Assembly (NCBI GenBank): GCA_036365145.1
Contig: JAEOAD010000939.1
Coordinates: 62,001 to 126,000 of the forward strand
Source of the DNA: Orientallactaga sibirica
Taxonomy: Eukaryota > Chordata > Mammalia > Rodentia > Dipodidae
Direction of reading: 5' to 3'
Length of the DNA: 64,000 bases
Under the pieces are notes generated by a model. That model had not been told where the DNA came from. It was given only the letters and a program-made list of their open reading frames with translations, and ran no database searches. Positions 1-13,200 of the stretch are shown here, in pieces. Numbering within the stretch: the first letter of the stretch is position 1; each line of letters begins with the position of its first letter. Both the position numbers and the translations under genes were made by a program.

Positions 1-1180
1 TCTTCATTGCCGAACACTGTACTGTGTTAAATTAGCTAGTTTGGTTCTAAGAATTAGTTGCTTTCCTACGAAGAAGGTTGAGTGCAGCAAGTTTAAACTT
101 TTCTTGTTTGCGTAATCAAACAAGATGTACAACTTACACGTTTGGCTTCATTTCTAAAGTAGTTTGTTTAGAAAACAAATATCTTCATTGCCAAAAACTG
201 TACTTTGTGAAATAAGGTAGTTTCGGTTGTAGGAAACAGTTGCTTTCCGATGAAGAATGTTGAGTGCAGCAAGTTCAAACTTTCCTTGTTTGTTTAATGT
301 TAGAAGATGTACAACTTTGTAGATTCACATGTTTTCTAAAGTAGTTTGTTTTGAAAACAACATCTTCATTGCTAAACACTGTACTGTGTGAAATAACCTA
401 TTTCGGTTCTAAGAATCAATTTCTTTCCTATGAAGAAGGTTGAGTGCAGCAAATTCAAACTTTCCTTGTTTTTATAATCTAACAAGATGTAGAAGTTAGA
501 ACATTCGCCTCATTTCTAAAATACTTTGTTTAGAAAACAAATATCCTCATGGCCAAACACTGTACTGTCTGAAATAAGCTACTTCGGTTCTCGGTATCAG
601 TTGCTATCCGACGAAGAAGGTTGAATACAGCAAGTTGAAACTTTCCTTTTTTGTGTAATCTTACAAGATGTACAACTTAGTAGATTTGCCTCATTTCTCA
701 AGTAGTTTGTTTAGAAAACAAGCATCTTCATTGCCGAATACTGTTCTCTGTGAAATAAGCTACATCAGTTCTAGGAATCAGTTGCTTTCCTACGAAGAAG
801 GTTGAGTGCAGAAAGTTCAAACTTTCCTTGTTTGTGTAATGTAACAAGATATACAACTTAGTAGATTCACCTCATTTCTAAAGTAGTTTGTTTTGAAAAC
901 AAATATCTTCATTGCTGAACACTGTACTGTGTGAAATAAGCCAGTTCGGTTCTAGGAATCAGTTGCTTTCTCTGAATAAGGTTGAGTGCAGCATGACTTT
1001 CCTTGTTTGAAATCTGAAAAGGTGTGCTAAGAAGATGGTTCAAAATTTCAAACTTGTTTGTGTAATCTAACAAGATGTACAACTTAGTAGATTTGCCTCA
1101 TTTCTAAAGTAGTTTGTTTAGAAAAGAAACATCTTCATTGCCAAACACAGTACTATGTGAAATAAGGTAGTTAGGTTCTA
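1..1180 (+). repeat. Left copy of a ~1.2 kb duplicated segment
   Basis: From the first base this stretch matches 7110-8300 almost base for base: base 1 corresponds to 7110, an offset of 7109. Shared private variants include TTAAATTAGCTAG, GCGTAATCAAAC, the AAAACTGTACTTTG variant and GCTATCCGACG. Both copies carry the same truncated monomer, where a unit jumps from about monomer base 137 to about base 67 of the next unit (near 1024 here). This copy has extra short losses of about 2-6 bases each between 990 and 1060. The duplicated segment may continue left of the window. Confidence 0.9.
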
Positions 1181-4100
1181 GGAATCAGTTGCTTTTCTTA
1201 CGAAGATGTTTGAGTGCAGCAAGTTCAAACTTTCCTTGTTTATGTAATCTAAAAGATGTACAACTTACAAGTTTTGTTTCATTTCTAAAGTAGGATGTTT
1301 AGAGAACAAACATCTTCACTGCCAAGCACTGTACTGTGTGAAATAAGCTAGTTTGGTTTTTGGAATCAGTTGCTTTCCTACGAAGAAGGTTGAGTGCAGC
1401 AAGTTCAAACTTTCTTTGTTTGTTTAATCTAACAAGATGTACAACTTACTAGATTCGCCTCATTTCTAAATTAGTTTGTTTAGAAAACAAACATCTTCAT
1501 TGCCAAACACTGTATTGTGTGAAATAAAGCTATGTTGGTTCTAGGAATCAGTTGCTTTCCTAGAAGAAGGTTGATTGCAGCAAGTTCAAACTTTCCTTGT
1601 TTATATAATCTAACAAGGTGTACAACTTAGTAGTTTTGTCTTCATTTCTAAACTACTTTGTTTAGTAAACAAACATCTTCATTGCCAAATAATGTACTGT
1701 CTGAAATAAGCTTCTTCGGTTCAGGAATCAGTTGATTTCCAACAAAGAAGGTTCAGTGCAGCAAGTTTAAACATTTCTTCTTTGTGTAATCTAACAAGAT
1801 GTACAAGTTAGTAGATTTGCCTCATTTCTAAAGTAGTTTGTTTAGAAAACAAACATCTTCATTGCTGAACACTGTACTGTGTGAAATAAGCTAGTTCAGT
1901 TCTAGGAATCAGTTGTTTTCCTACAAAGAAGGTTGAGTGCAGCAAGTTCAAACTTTCTTTGTTTGTGTAATGTAACAAGATGTACATCTTAGTAGATTCG
2001 CCTCATTTGTAAAATAGTTTGTTTAGAAAATAAACATCTTCATTCCCGAACACTGTACTGTGTGAAAATAAGATAGCTCAGTTCTAGGAATCAGTTGCTT
2101 TCTATGAAGATGGTTGAATGCAGCAAGTTCAAACTTTCCTTGTTACAGTAATCTAACAAGATGTACAACTTAGTAGATTTGCCTCATTTCTAAAGTAGTT
2201 TGTTTTGAAAACAAACATCTTCATTGCTAACACTGTACTGTGTGAAATAAGCTATTTCGGTTCTAGGAAATCAGTTGCTTTCCTATGAAGAAGGTTGAGT
2301 GCACCAAGTTCAAACTTTCCTTGTTTGTGTAATCTAAAAAAATGTATAACTTAGTAGATTCGCCTCATTTCTAAAGTAGTTTGTTTAGAAAACAAACATC
2401 TTCATTGCTGAACACTGTACTGTGTGAAATAAGCTAGTTCAGTTCTAGGATAAAGTTGATTTTCTACGAAGATGGTTGAGTGCAGCAAGTTCAAACATTC
2501 CTAGTTGGTGTAATTTAACAAGATGTACAATTTAGTAGATTCGCCTCATTTCTAAAGTAGTTTATTTAGAAAAAACATCTTCATTGCTGAAAACTGTACT
2601 GTTTGAAATGATCTAGTTAGGTTCTAGGAATCAGTTGCTTTTCTATGAACATGGTTGAGTGCAGCAAGTTCAAACATTCCTAGTTAATTTCATCTAATAA
2701 GATGTACAACTTACAAGTTTCACTTAATTTCTAAACTACTTTGTTTTAGAAAATAAATATCTTCATTGCAAAATACTGAACTGTGTGAAATAAGCTAGTT
2801 CGGTTCTAGGAATCAGTTGATATCCTACAAACAAGATTGAGTGCATCAAGTTCAAACTTTCCTTGTTTGTGTAATCTAACAAGATGTACAACTTAGTAGA
2901 TTCTCCTCATTTCTAAAGTAGTTTCTTTAGAAAAAACAAACATGTTCATTGCCAAACACTGTACTGTGTGAAACAAGCTAGTTTGCTTCTAGAATCAGTT
3001 GCTTTCCTACGAAGAATGTTGAGTGCAGCAAGTCAAAATTTCCTTGTATGTTTAACCTAACAAGATGTACAACTTAGTATATTTGCCTCATTTCTAAAGT
3101 AGTTTGTTTAGAAAACAAACAATCTTCATTGCCGAACACTGTCCTGTGTGAAATAAGCTAGTTCGGTTCTAGGAATTAGATGCTTTCCTACTAAGACGTT
3201 TGAGTGCAGCACGTTCAAACTTTCCTTGTTTTTGTAATCTAACAAGATGTACAACTTAGTAGATTCGCCTCATTTCTCAAGTAGTTTGTTCAGACAACAA
3301 ACATCTTCATTGCCAAACACTGTCCTGTGTGAAATAAGCTAGTTCGGTTCTAGGAATCAGTTCATTTTCTACGAAAGATTGTTGTGTGCAGCAAGTTCAA
3401 ACATTCCTAGTTGGTGTAATCTAACAAGATATACAACTTACATGTTTCACTTCATTTCTAAACTACTTTGTTTCAGAGAACAAACATCTTCATTTCAATC
3501 ACTGTCCTGTGTGAAAAAAGCCAGTTTGTTTCTAGGAATCAGTTGCTTTCCTACGAAGAACGTTGAGCGCAGCAAGTTAAAACTCTCCATGTTTATGTAA
3601 TTTAAAAACATGTACAATGTAGTATATTCGCCTCATTTCTAAAGTAGTTTATTTAGAAAACAAACATCTTCATTGCTGAATACTGTCCTGTGTTAAATAA
3701 GCTAGTTCAGTTCTAGGAATCAGTTGCTTTCCTATGAAGAAAGTTGAGTGCAGCAAGTTTAAACTTTCCCTTGTCTATGTAATCTTACAAGATGTACAAC
3801 TTACTAGATTCACCTCATTTCTAAGGCAGTTTGTTTAGAAAACAAACCTCTTCATTGCCGTACACTGTACTGTGTGAAATAAGGTAGTTCAGTTCTAGGA
3901 ATCAATTGCTTTTCTATGAAGATGTTTGAGTGCATCAAGTTCAAACATTCCTAGTTAGTGTTATCTAACAAGATGTACAACTTACAAGTTTCGCTTCATT
4001 TCTAAACTACTTTGTTTAGAAAACAAACATCTTCATTGCCAAATACTGTTCTGTGTTAAGTAAGCCAGTTCGGTTCTAGGAATCAGTTGCTTTCCTACGA

Positions 4101-7100
4101 AGAAGGTTGAGTGCAGCAAGTTCAAACTTTCCTTGTTTGTGTAATCTAGCAAGATGTAAAACTTAGTAGATTCGCATCATTTCTCAAGTTGTTTGTTTAG
4201 AAAACAAACATCTTCATTTCCTAACACTGTACTGTGTGAAATAAGCTAGTTTGGTTGTAGGAATTAGTTGCTTTCCTACGAAGAAGGTTGACTGCAGCAA
4301 GTTCAAGCTTTCCTTGTTTGTGTAATCTAACAAGATGTACAACTAAGTAGATTCGCCTCATTTCTGAACTACTTTGTTTAGAAAACAAACAACTTCATTG
4401 CCAAACACTGTACTGTGTGAAATAAGCAAGTTTGTTTCTTGGAATCAGTTGCTTTGCTACGAAGAAGGTTGAGTGCAGCATGTTCCAACTTTCCTTCTTT
4501 GTGTAATCTGACAAGATGTACAACTTAGTAGGTTCTCCTCATTTGTAAAGTAGTTTGTTTAGAAAACAAACATCTTCATTGCCAAATACTGTACTGTGTG
4601 AAATAAGCAAGTTTGGTTCTTGGAATCAGTTGCTTTCCTACGAAGAAGGTTGAGTGCAGCATGTTCCAACTTTCCTCATTTGTGTAATCTGACAAGATGT
4701 ACAACTTAGTAGGTTCTCCTCATTTCTAAAGTAGTTTGTTTAGAAAACAAACATCTTCATTTGCAAACACTGTACTCTGTGAAACAAGCTAGTTCAGTTC
4801 TAGGAATCAGTTGCTTTTGTACCAAGAAGGTTGAGTACAGCAAGTTGAAACTTTCCTTGTTTCTGTAATGTAACAAGATGTACAACTTAGTAAACTAGCC
4901 TCCATTTCTAAAGTAGTTTGTTTAGAAAACAAACATCTTCATTGCCGATCATTGTACTGTGTTAAATAAGCTAGTTCAGTTATAAGAATCAGTTGCTTTC
5001 CTACAAAGAAGGTTGAGTGCAGCACGTTCAAAATTTCCTTGTTTGTTTAAAGTAACAAGGTATACAACTTAGTAGATTTGCTTCATTTCAAAAGTAGTTT
5101 GTTTAGAAAACAAACATCTTCATTGTTTAACACTGTACTGTGTGAAATAAGCTAGTTCGTTTCTAGGAATCAGTTGCTTTTCTATGAAGATGGTTGATTG
5201 CAGCAAGTACAAACTTTCCTTGTTTGTGTAATCTAACAACATGTACAACTCAGTAGATTCGCCTCATTTCTAAAGTAGTTTTTTTAGAAAACAAATATCT
5301 TCATTGCTGAATACTGTACTGTGTGAAATAAGCTAGTTCAGTTCTAGGAATCAGTTGCTTTTCTACGAAGATGGTTGAGTGCAGCAAGTACAAATTTTAC
5401 TTGTTTCTGTAATGTAAAAAGATGTACAACTTAGTAGATTCTCTTCATTTCTAAAGTAGTTTGTTTTGAAAACTAACATCTACATTGCTGAACACTGTAC
5501 TGTGTGAAATAAGCTAGTTCAGTTCTAGGAATCAGTTGCTTTTGTATGAAGATGGTTTAGTGCAGCAAATTCAAATTTTCCTTGTTTGTGTAATCTAACA
5601 AGATGTACAACTTAGTAGATTCGCCTCATTTCTAAAGTAGTTTGTTTAGAAAACAAACATCTTCATTGCCAAACACTGTACTGTGTGAAATAAGGTAGTT
5701 CGGTTCTAGGAATGAGTTGCTTTTCTTCGAAGATGTTTGAGTGCAGCATGTTCAAACTTTCCTTGTTTATGTAATCTAAAAAGATGTACAACTTAGTAGA
5801 TTCACCTCATTTCTAAAGTAGGATGTTTCGAGAACAAACATCTTCACTGCTGAGCACTGTACTGTGTGAAATAAGCTAGTTTGGTTTTTGGAATCAGTTC
5901 CTTTCCTACGAAGAAGGTTGAGTGCAGCAAGTTCAAACTTTCTTTGTTTGTTTAATCTAAGAAGATGTAGAACTTAGTAGATTCGCCTCATTTCTAAAGT
6001 AGTTTGTTTAGAAAACAAACATCTTCATTTCCGAACACTGTGCTGTGTGAAATAAGCTAGTTCAATTATAAGAATCAGTTGCTTTCCTACAAAGAAGGTT
6101 GATTGCAGCAAGTTCAAACTTTCATTGTTTGTGTAATGTAACAAGATATACAACTTATTAGGTTCGCTTCTTTCTAAAGTCGTTTTTTAAAAAAATAAAC
6201 ATCTTCATTGCCGAAAACTGTCCTGTGTGAAATAAGCCAGTTCAGTTCTAGGAGTCAGTTGCTTTTCTACAAAGATGGTTGATTGCAGCAATTTCAACAT
6301 TTCATTGTTCATATAATGTAAAAAGATGTACAATGTAGGAGATTTGCCTCATTTCTAAAGTAGTTTGTTTAGAAAACAAACATCTTCATTCCCGAACACC
6401 ATACTGTGTGAAATAAGCTTGTTCTGTTCTAGGAATCATTTGCTTTTTTACGAAGATGATTAGGTGCAGCAACTTCAAACTTTATTTTTATGTAATCTGA
6501 AAGTTTGTACAACTCAGTAGATTCACCTCATTTCTAAATTAGTTTGTTTAGAAAACAAACATCTTCATTGCGAACACTGTAATGTGTGAAATAAGCTAGT
6601 TCGGTTCTTGGAATCAGTTGGTTTCCTACGAAGAAGGTTGAGTGCAGCGAGTTCAAACGTTCCTTGTATGTGTGTGTAATTTAAATGATGTACAACTTAG
6701 TAGATTCGCCTCATTTCTAAAGTAGTTTGTTTTGAAAACAAACATCTTCATTGCCGAACACTGTAATGTGTGAAATAAGCTAGTTCGGTTCTAGGAATCA
6801 GTTGCTTTCCCTACGAAAAACGGGTTGAATGCAGCAAATTCAAACTTTCCTAGTTTGTGCAATCTGACAAGATGTACAACTTAGTAGATGTGGTTCATTT
6901 CTAAACTAGTTTGTTTAGAAAACAAACATCTTCATTGCCAAACACTGCACTGTGTCAAATAAGCTAGTTCGGTTCTAGCAATCAGTTGCTTTCCTACGAA
7001 GAAGGTTGAGTGCAGCAATTTCAAACTTTCCTTGTATGTGTTATCTAAAATGATGTACAACTTAGTAGATTCGCCTCAATTTTAAAGTAGTTTGTTCAGA

Positions 7101-7109
7101 AAACAAACT
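1181..7109 (+). repeat. Satellite monomers without a clear higher-order unit
   Basis: About 33 monomers, mostly first family, with second-family copies near 2640-2770, 3360-3470 and 3905-4040. Neighbouring units differ at many scattered positions and I find no consistent multi-monomer period across the stretch. Exceptions are the near-identical pair at 4390-4745 and two successive units near 6570 and 6757 sharing CACTGTAATGTG. A unit at 6181-6200 has an A/T-rich corruption of the dyad. No other sequence class is present. Confidence 0.85.
4390..4745 (+). repeat. Pair of adjacent near-identical monomers
   Basis: Two successive units share several private variants: AAGCAAGTTTG, CTTGGAATCAG, GCATGTTCCAAC, AATCTGACAAG and TAGGTTCTCCTC. 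They differ at only a few sites. This fits a recent single-monomer duplication, for instance by unequal crossover or replication slippage. It is one of the few single-unit duplications seen in the first 13 kb. Confidence 0.8.
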
Positions 7110-8300
7110 TCTTCATTGCCGAACACTGTACTGTGTTAAATTAGCTAGTTTGGTTCTAAGAATTAGTTGCTTTCCTACGAAGAAGGTTGAGTGCAGCAAG
7201 TTCAAACTTTTCTTGTTTGCGTAATCAAACAAGATGTACAACTTACACGTTTGGCTTCATTTCTAAAGTAGTTTGTTTAGAAAACAAATATCTTCATTGC
7301 CAAAAACTGTACTTTGTGAAATAAGGTAGTTCGGTTGTAGGAAACAGTTGCTTTCCGATGAAGAATGTTGAGTGCAGCAAGTTCAAACTTTCCTTGTTTG
7401 TTTAATGTTAGAAGATGTACAACTTTGTAGATTCACATGTTTTCTAAAGTAGTTTGTTTTGAAAACAACATCTTCATTGCTAAACACTGTACTGTGTGAA
7501 ATAACCTATTTCGGTTCTAAGAATCAATTTCTTTCCTATGAAGAAGGTTGAGTGCAGCAAATTCAAACTTTCCTTGTTTTTATAATCTAACAAGATGTAG
7601 AAGTTAGAACATTCGCCTCATTTCTAAAATACTTTGTTTAGAAAACAAATATCCTCATGGCCAAACACTGTACTGTCTGAAATAAGCTACTTCGGTTCTC
7701 GGTATCAGTTGCTATCCGACGAAGAAGGTTGAATACAGCAAGTTGAAACTTTCCTTTTTTGTGTAATCTTACAAGATGTACAACTTAGTAGATTTGCCTC
7801 ATTTCTCAAGTAGTTTGTTTAGAAAACAAGCATCTTCATTGCCGAATACTGTTCTCTGTGAAATAAGCTACATCAGTTCTATGAATCAGTTGCTTTCCTA
7901 CGAAGAAGGTTGAGTGCAGAAAGTTCAAACTTTCCTTGTTTGTGTAATGTAACAAGATATACAACTTAGTAGATTCACCTCATTTCTAAAGTAGTTTGTG
8001 TAGAAAACAAATATCTTCATTGCTGAACACTGTACTGTGTGAAATAAGCCAGTTCGGTTCTAGGAATCAGTTGCTTTCCTACGAATAAGGTTGAGTGCAG
8101 CATGTTCCAACTTTCCTTGTTTGAGAAATCTGAAAAGGTGTTGCTTTTCTAAGAAGATGGTTGACTGCAGCAATTTCAAACATTGCTAGTTAGTGTAATC
8201 TAACAAAATGTACAACTTAGTAGATTTGCCTCATTTCCAAAGTAGTTTGTTTAGAACAGAAACATCTTCATTGCCGAACACAGTACTATGTGAAATAAGC
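7110..8300 (+). repeat. Right copy of the ~1.2 kb duplicated segment
   Basis: This matches 1-1180 with an offset of 7109 (about 40 monomers once the shared truncation is allowed for). The shared truncated monomer has its junction at 8140-8141, where AAAAGGTG runs directly into TTGCTTTTCT. That removes about 110 bp and gives a strong tag of common descent. Near 990-1060 this copy keeps bases that the left copy has lost, so it looks closer to the parent form. Similarity fades after about 8300. Confidence 0.9.
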
Positions 8301-11300
8301 TAGTTCGGTTCTAGGAATCAGTTGCTTTCCTACGAAGAACGTTCAGTGCAGCAAGTTCAAACTTTCCTTGTTTGTGTAATCTAACAATATGTACAACTTA
8401 CAAGTTTTGTTTCATTTCTAAACTACCTTGTTTAGAAAACCAACATCTTCATTGCCAAATACTGTACTGTGTGAAATAAGCTAGTTATTGTAGGAATCAG
8501 TTGCTCTCCTATGAAGAAGGTTGAGTGCAGCAAGTTCAAACTTTCCTTGTTTCTGTAATCTGACAAGATGTACAAGATACTAGATTCGCCTCATTTCTAA
8601 AGTAGTTTCTTTAGAAAACAAACATCTTCATTTCCAAACACTGTATTGTGTGAAATAAACTAGTTCGGTTCTAGGAATCAGTTGCTTTCCTAGAAGAAGG
8701 ATGAGTGCAGCAAGTTCCAACTTGCTTTGGTTGTGTAATGTAACAAGATGTACAACTTAGTAGATTCGTCTCTTTTCTAAAGTAGTTTGTTTAGAAAACA
8801 AACATCTTCATTGCCAAACACAGTAATGTGTGAAATAAGCTAGTTCGGTTCCAGGAATCAGTTGATATCCTACGAAGAAGGTTGAGTACAGCAAGTTCAA
8901 ACTTTCCTTGTTTCTGTAATCATACAAGATGTACAACTTGGTAGATTCGCCTCATTGCAAAGTAGTTTGTTCAGAAAACAAACATCTTCATCGCTGAACA
9001 CTGTACTCTGTGAAATAAGCTACTTCGTTTCTAGGAATCAGTTGCTTTCCTACAAAGAAACTTGAGTGCAGCAAGTTCAAACTTTCCTTGTTTGTATAAT
9101 GTAACAAGATGTACAACTTAGTAGAATCACCTCATTTCCAAAGTACTTTGTTTAGAAAACAAACATCTTCATTGCCTAACACATACTGTGTGAAATAAGC
9201 TAGTTCTGTTATAGGAATCAGTTGCTTTCCTATGAAGAACGTTGAGTGCAGCAAGTTCAAACGTTCTTTGTTTCTGTACAGTTACAAGATGTACAAATTA
9301 GTAGATTTGCCTCATTTCTAAAGTAGTTTGTTTAGAAAAAAAACATCTTCATTGCTGAACACTGTACTGTGTGAAATAAGCTAGTTCGATTCTAGGAATC
9401 AGTTGCTTTCCTACGAAGAAGGGTAATGGAGCAAGTTCAAGCTTTCATTTTCTGTGTAATCTAACAAGATGTACAACTTAGTATATTCGCCACATTTCTA
9501 AAGTAGTTTGTTTAGAAAACAAACATCTTGATTGCCGAACCCTGTACTGTGTGAAATAAGCTAGTTAGGTTTCAGGAATCAGTTGCTTTCCTACGAAGAA
9601 GGTTGAGTACAGCAAGTTCAAACTTTCCTTGATGGTGTAATCTCAAAAGCTGTACCACTTAGTAGATTCGCCTGACTTCTAATGTAGGTTGTTTAGAAAA
9701 CAAACCTCTTCATTGCTGAACACTGTACTGTGTGAAATAAGCTAGTTCGGTTCTAGGAATAAGTTGATCCTACGAAGAAGGTTGAGTGCAGGAAGGTCAA
9801 ATTTTCCTTATTTTTGTAATATAACAAGATATACAACATAGTAGATTCTCCTCATTTCTAAATTAGTTTGTTTAGAAAACAAACATCTTCTCTGACGAAC
9901 ACTGTACTGTGTGAAATAAACTAGTTCACTTCTAGGAATCAGTTGGTTTCCTACAAATAAGGTTGAGTGCATCAAGTTCAACCTTTCCTTCTATGTGTAA
10001 TCTAAAATGATGTACAACTTAGCAGTTTCGCTTCATTTCTAAAGTAGTTTGCTTAGAAAATAAACATCTTCATTGCCGAACACTGTACTGTGTGAAATAA
10101 GCTAGTTCGGTTCTAGTAATCAGTTGCTTTCCTACACAGAAGGTTGACTGCAGGAAGTTCAAACTTTCCTTGTTTGTGTAATGTACCAAGATGTACAACT
10201 TAGTAGATTCGCTTCATTTCTAAAGTAGTTTGTTTAGAAAACAAACATCTTTATTGCCAAACACTGTACTGTGTGAAATAAGGTAGTTCGGTTCTAGGAA
10301 TCAGTTGCGTTCCTACAAAGAAGGTTGACTGCAGGAAGTTCAAACTTTCCTATTTTGTGTAATCTAACAAGATATACAACTTAGTAGATTCGTCTCGTTT
10401 ATAAAGCAGTGTGTTTAGAAAACAAACATCTTCATTGTGAAACACTGTACTGTGTGAAATAAGGTAGTTCGGTTCAGGAATCAGTTGCTTTCCTACGAAG
10501 AAGGTTGTGTGCAGGAAGTTCAAAATTTCCTTGTTTGTATGATCTAACACGATGTACAATTTAGTAGATTTGGCTCATTTCTAAAGTACTTTGTTTAGAA
10601 AACAAACATCTTCATTGCCGAACACTGTACTGTGTGAAATAAACTAGTTCGATCTAGGAATCAGTTGCTTTCCTACGAAGAATGTTGAGTACAGCAAGTT
10701 CAAACATTCCTTGTTTCTGAAATCTAACAAGATGTACAACTTACAAGTTTCGCTTCATTTCTAAACTACTTTCTTTAGAAAACAAACATCTTCATTGCCA
10801 AATATTTTACTGTGTGAAATAAGGTAGTTCGGTTCTAGGAATCAGTTGCTTTCCTACAAAGAAGGTTGACTACAGCAAGTTCACACTTTCCCTGTTTGTG
10901 TAATGTAACAAGATTTACAACTTAGTAGATTCGCTTCATTTCTAAAGCAGTTTTTTAGAAGACAAACATCTTCATTGCCGAACGCTGTACTGTGTGAAAT
11001 AAGGTAGTTTGGTTCTAAGAATCAGTTGATTTCCTATGAAGAAGGTTGAGTGCAGCAAGTTCAAACTTTCCTTGTTTGTGTAATCTAACAAGATGTACAA
11101 CTTAGTAGATTCGTATCATTTCTAAAGCAGTTGGTTTAGAAAACAAACATCTTCATGACCAAACAATGTACTGTGTGTAATAAGCTAGTTTGGTTCTACG
11201 AATCAGTTGCTTTCCTACGAAGAAGGATGAGTGCAGCATGTTCCAACTTTCCTTATTTGTGTAATCTCACAAGATGTAGAAATTAGTAGATTCGCTTCTC

Positions 11301-13200
11301 TGCTAAATTTGTTTGTTTAGAAAACAAACGTCTTCATTGCTGAACACTGTATTGTGTGAAATAAGCTAGTTGGGTTCTAAGAATGAGTTGCTTTCCTACG
11401 AAGAAGGTTGAGTGCAGCAAGTTCAAACTTTCCTTCTATGTGTAATCTAAAATGATGTACAACTTAGTAGTTTCGCCTCATTTCTAAAGTAGTTTGTTTA
11501 GAAAACAAACGTCTTCATTGCTAAACACTGTACTGTGTGAAATAAGCTAGTTTGGTTCTAGGAATCAGTTGCTTTTCTACGAAGATGGTTGAGTGCAGCA
11601 AGTTAAAACATACCGAGTTAGTGTAATCTAACAAGATGTACAACGTACAAGTTTCACTTCATTGCTAAACTACTTTGTTAAGAAAACATACATCTTCATT
11701 GCCAAATACGGTACTGTTAGAAATAAGATCCTTTGGTTCTAGGAATCAGTTGCTTTCCTACGACAAAGGTTTAGTGCAGCAAGTTAAAACTTTCCTCATT
11801 TATGTATACAAACAGGACGTGCAACTTAGCAGATACACCTCATTTCTAAAGTAGTTTGTTTAGAAAACAAACTTCTTTATTGCCAAACACTGTACTGTGT
11901 AAAATAAGCTGTTTCAGTTCTAAGAATCAGTTGCTTTCCTATGAAGAATGTTGAGTGCAGCAAGTTTAAACTTTTCTTGTTTGTGTAATTGTACAAGACG
12001 TTCAAGTTAGTAGATTCGTCCCATTTCTAAAGTAGTTTGTTTAGAAAACAAACATCTTCTATGCCAGACACTGTACTCTGTGAAATAAGCTAGTGCAGTT
12101 ATAGGAATCAGTTCCTTTCCTACGAAGAAGGTTGAGTGCAGCAAGTTCAAACTTTCCTTGTTTGTGTAATCTAACAAGATGTATAAATTAGTAGATTCGC
12201 CTCATTTCTAAAGTAGTTTGTTTAGAAAACCAACATCTTCATTGCCAAACACTGTACTGTGTGAAATAAGCTAGTGCAGTTATAGGAATCAGTTGCTTTC
12301 CTACGAAGAAGTTGGAGTGCAACAAGTTCAAACTTTCCTTGTTTGTGTAATGAAAGAAGATGTACAACTTTGTAGATTCGCTTCATTTCTAAAGTAGTTT
12401 GTTTAGAAAATAAACATCTTCATTGCCCAACACTGTTCTGTGTGAAATAAGCTAGTTCGGTTCTAGGAATCAGTTGCTTTTCTACAAATAAGGTTGAGTG
12501 CAGCAAGTTCAAACTTTCCTTGTTTATGTAATGTAAAAAGATGTACAACTTACGAGAATCACCTCATTTCTAAAGTAGTCTGTTTAGAAAACAAACATCT
12601 TCATTTCCGAACATTCTACTGTGTGAAATAAGGTAGTTCGGTTGTAAGAATCAGTTACTTTTGTACAAAGATGGTTGAGTGCAGCAAGTTCAAACATTCC
12701 CAGTTAGTGTAATCTAACAAGATGTACAAATTACAAGTTTCGCTTCATTTCTAAACTACTTTCTTTAGAAAACAAACATCTTCATTGCCAAATACTGTAC
12801 TCTGTGAAATAATTCAGTTCGGTTCTAGGAATCACTTGCTTTTCTACAAAGATGGTTAAGTGCAGGGAAGTTCAAACATTCCTAGTTCGTGTAATCGAAC
12901 AAGATGTTCAATTTAGTAGATTCGCCTCATTTCTAAAGTAGTTTGTTTAGAAAACAAACATCTTCATTGCCGAACACTGTATTGTGTGAAATAAGCTAGT
13001 TCCTTTCTAGGAGTCAGTTTCTTTCCTACGAAGAAGGTTGAGTGCAGCAAGTTCAAACTTTCCTTCTTTATGTAATCTAAAAAGATGTACAACTTAGTAG
13101 ATTTGCCTCATTTCTAAAATAGTTTGTTTAGAAAAAAAAATCTTCATTTCCGAACACTGTACTGTGTGAAATAGGGAAGTTCAGTTCTAGGAATTAGTTC
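8301..13200 (+). repeat. Satellite monomers, mixed families
   Basis: About 27 monomers. Second-family units occur near 8390-8460, 10735-10800, 11580-11700 and 12660-12790. Two neighbouring units near 12090 and 12270 share the private variant TAGTGCAGTTATAGGAATC and look like a recent pair. A short open frame on the minus strand at 10350-10559 is only satellite sequence. No gene, transposon or non-satellite spacer is visible. Confidence 0.85.
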
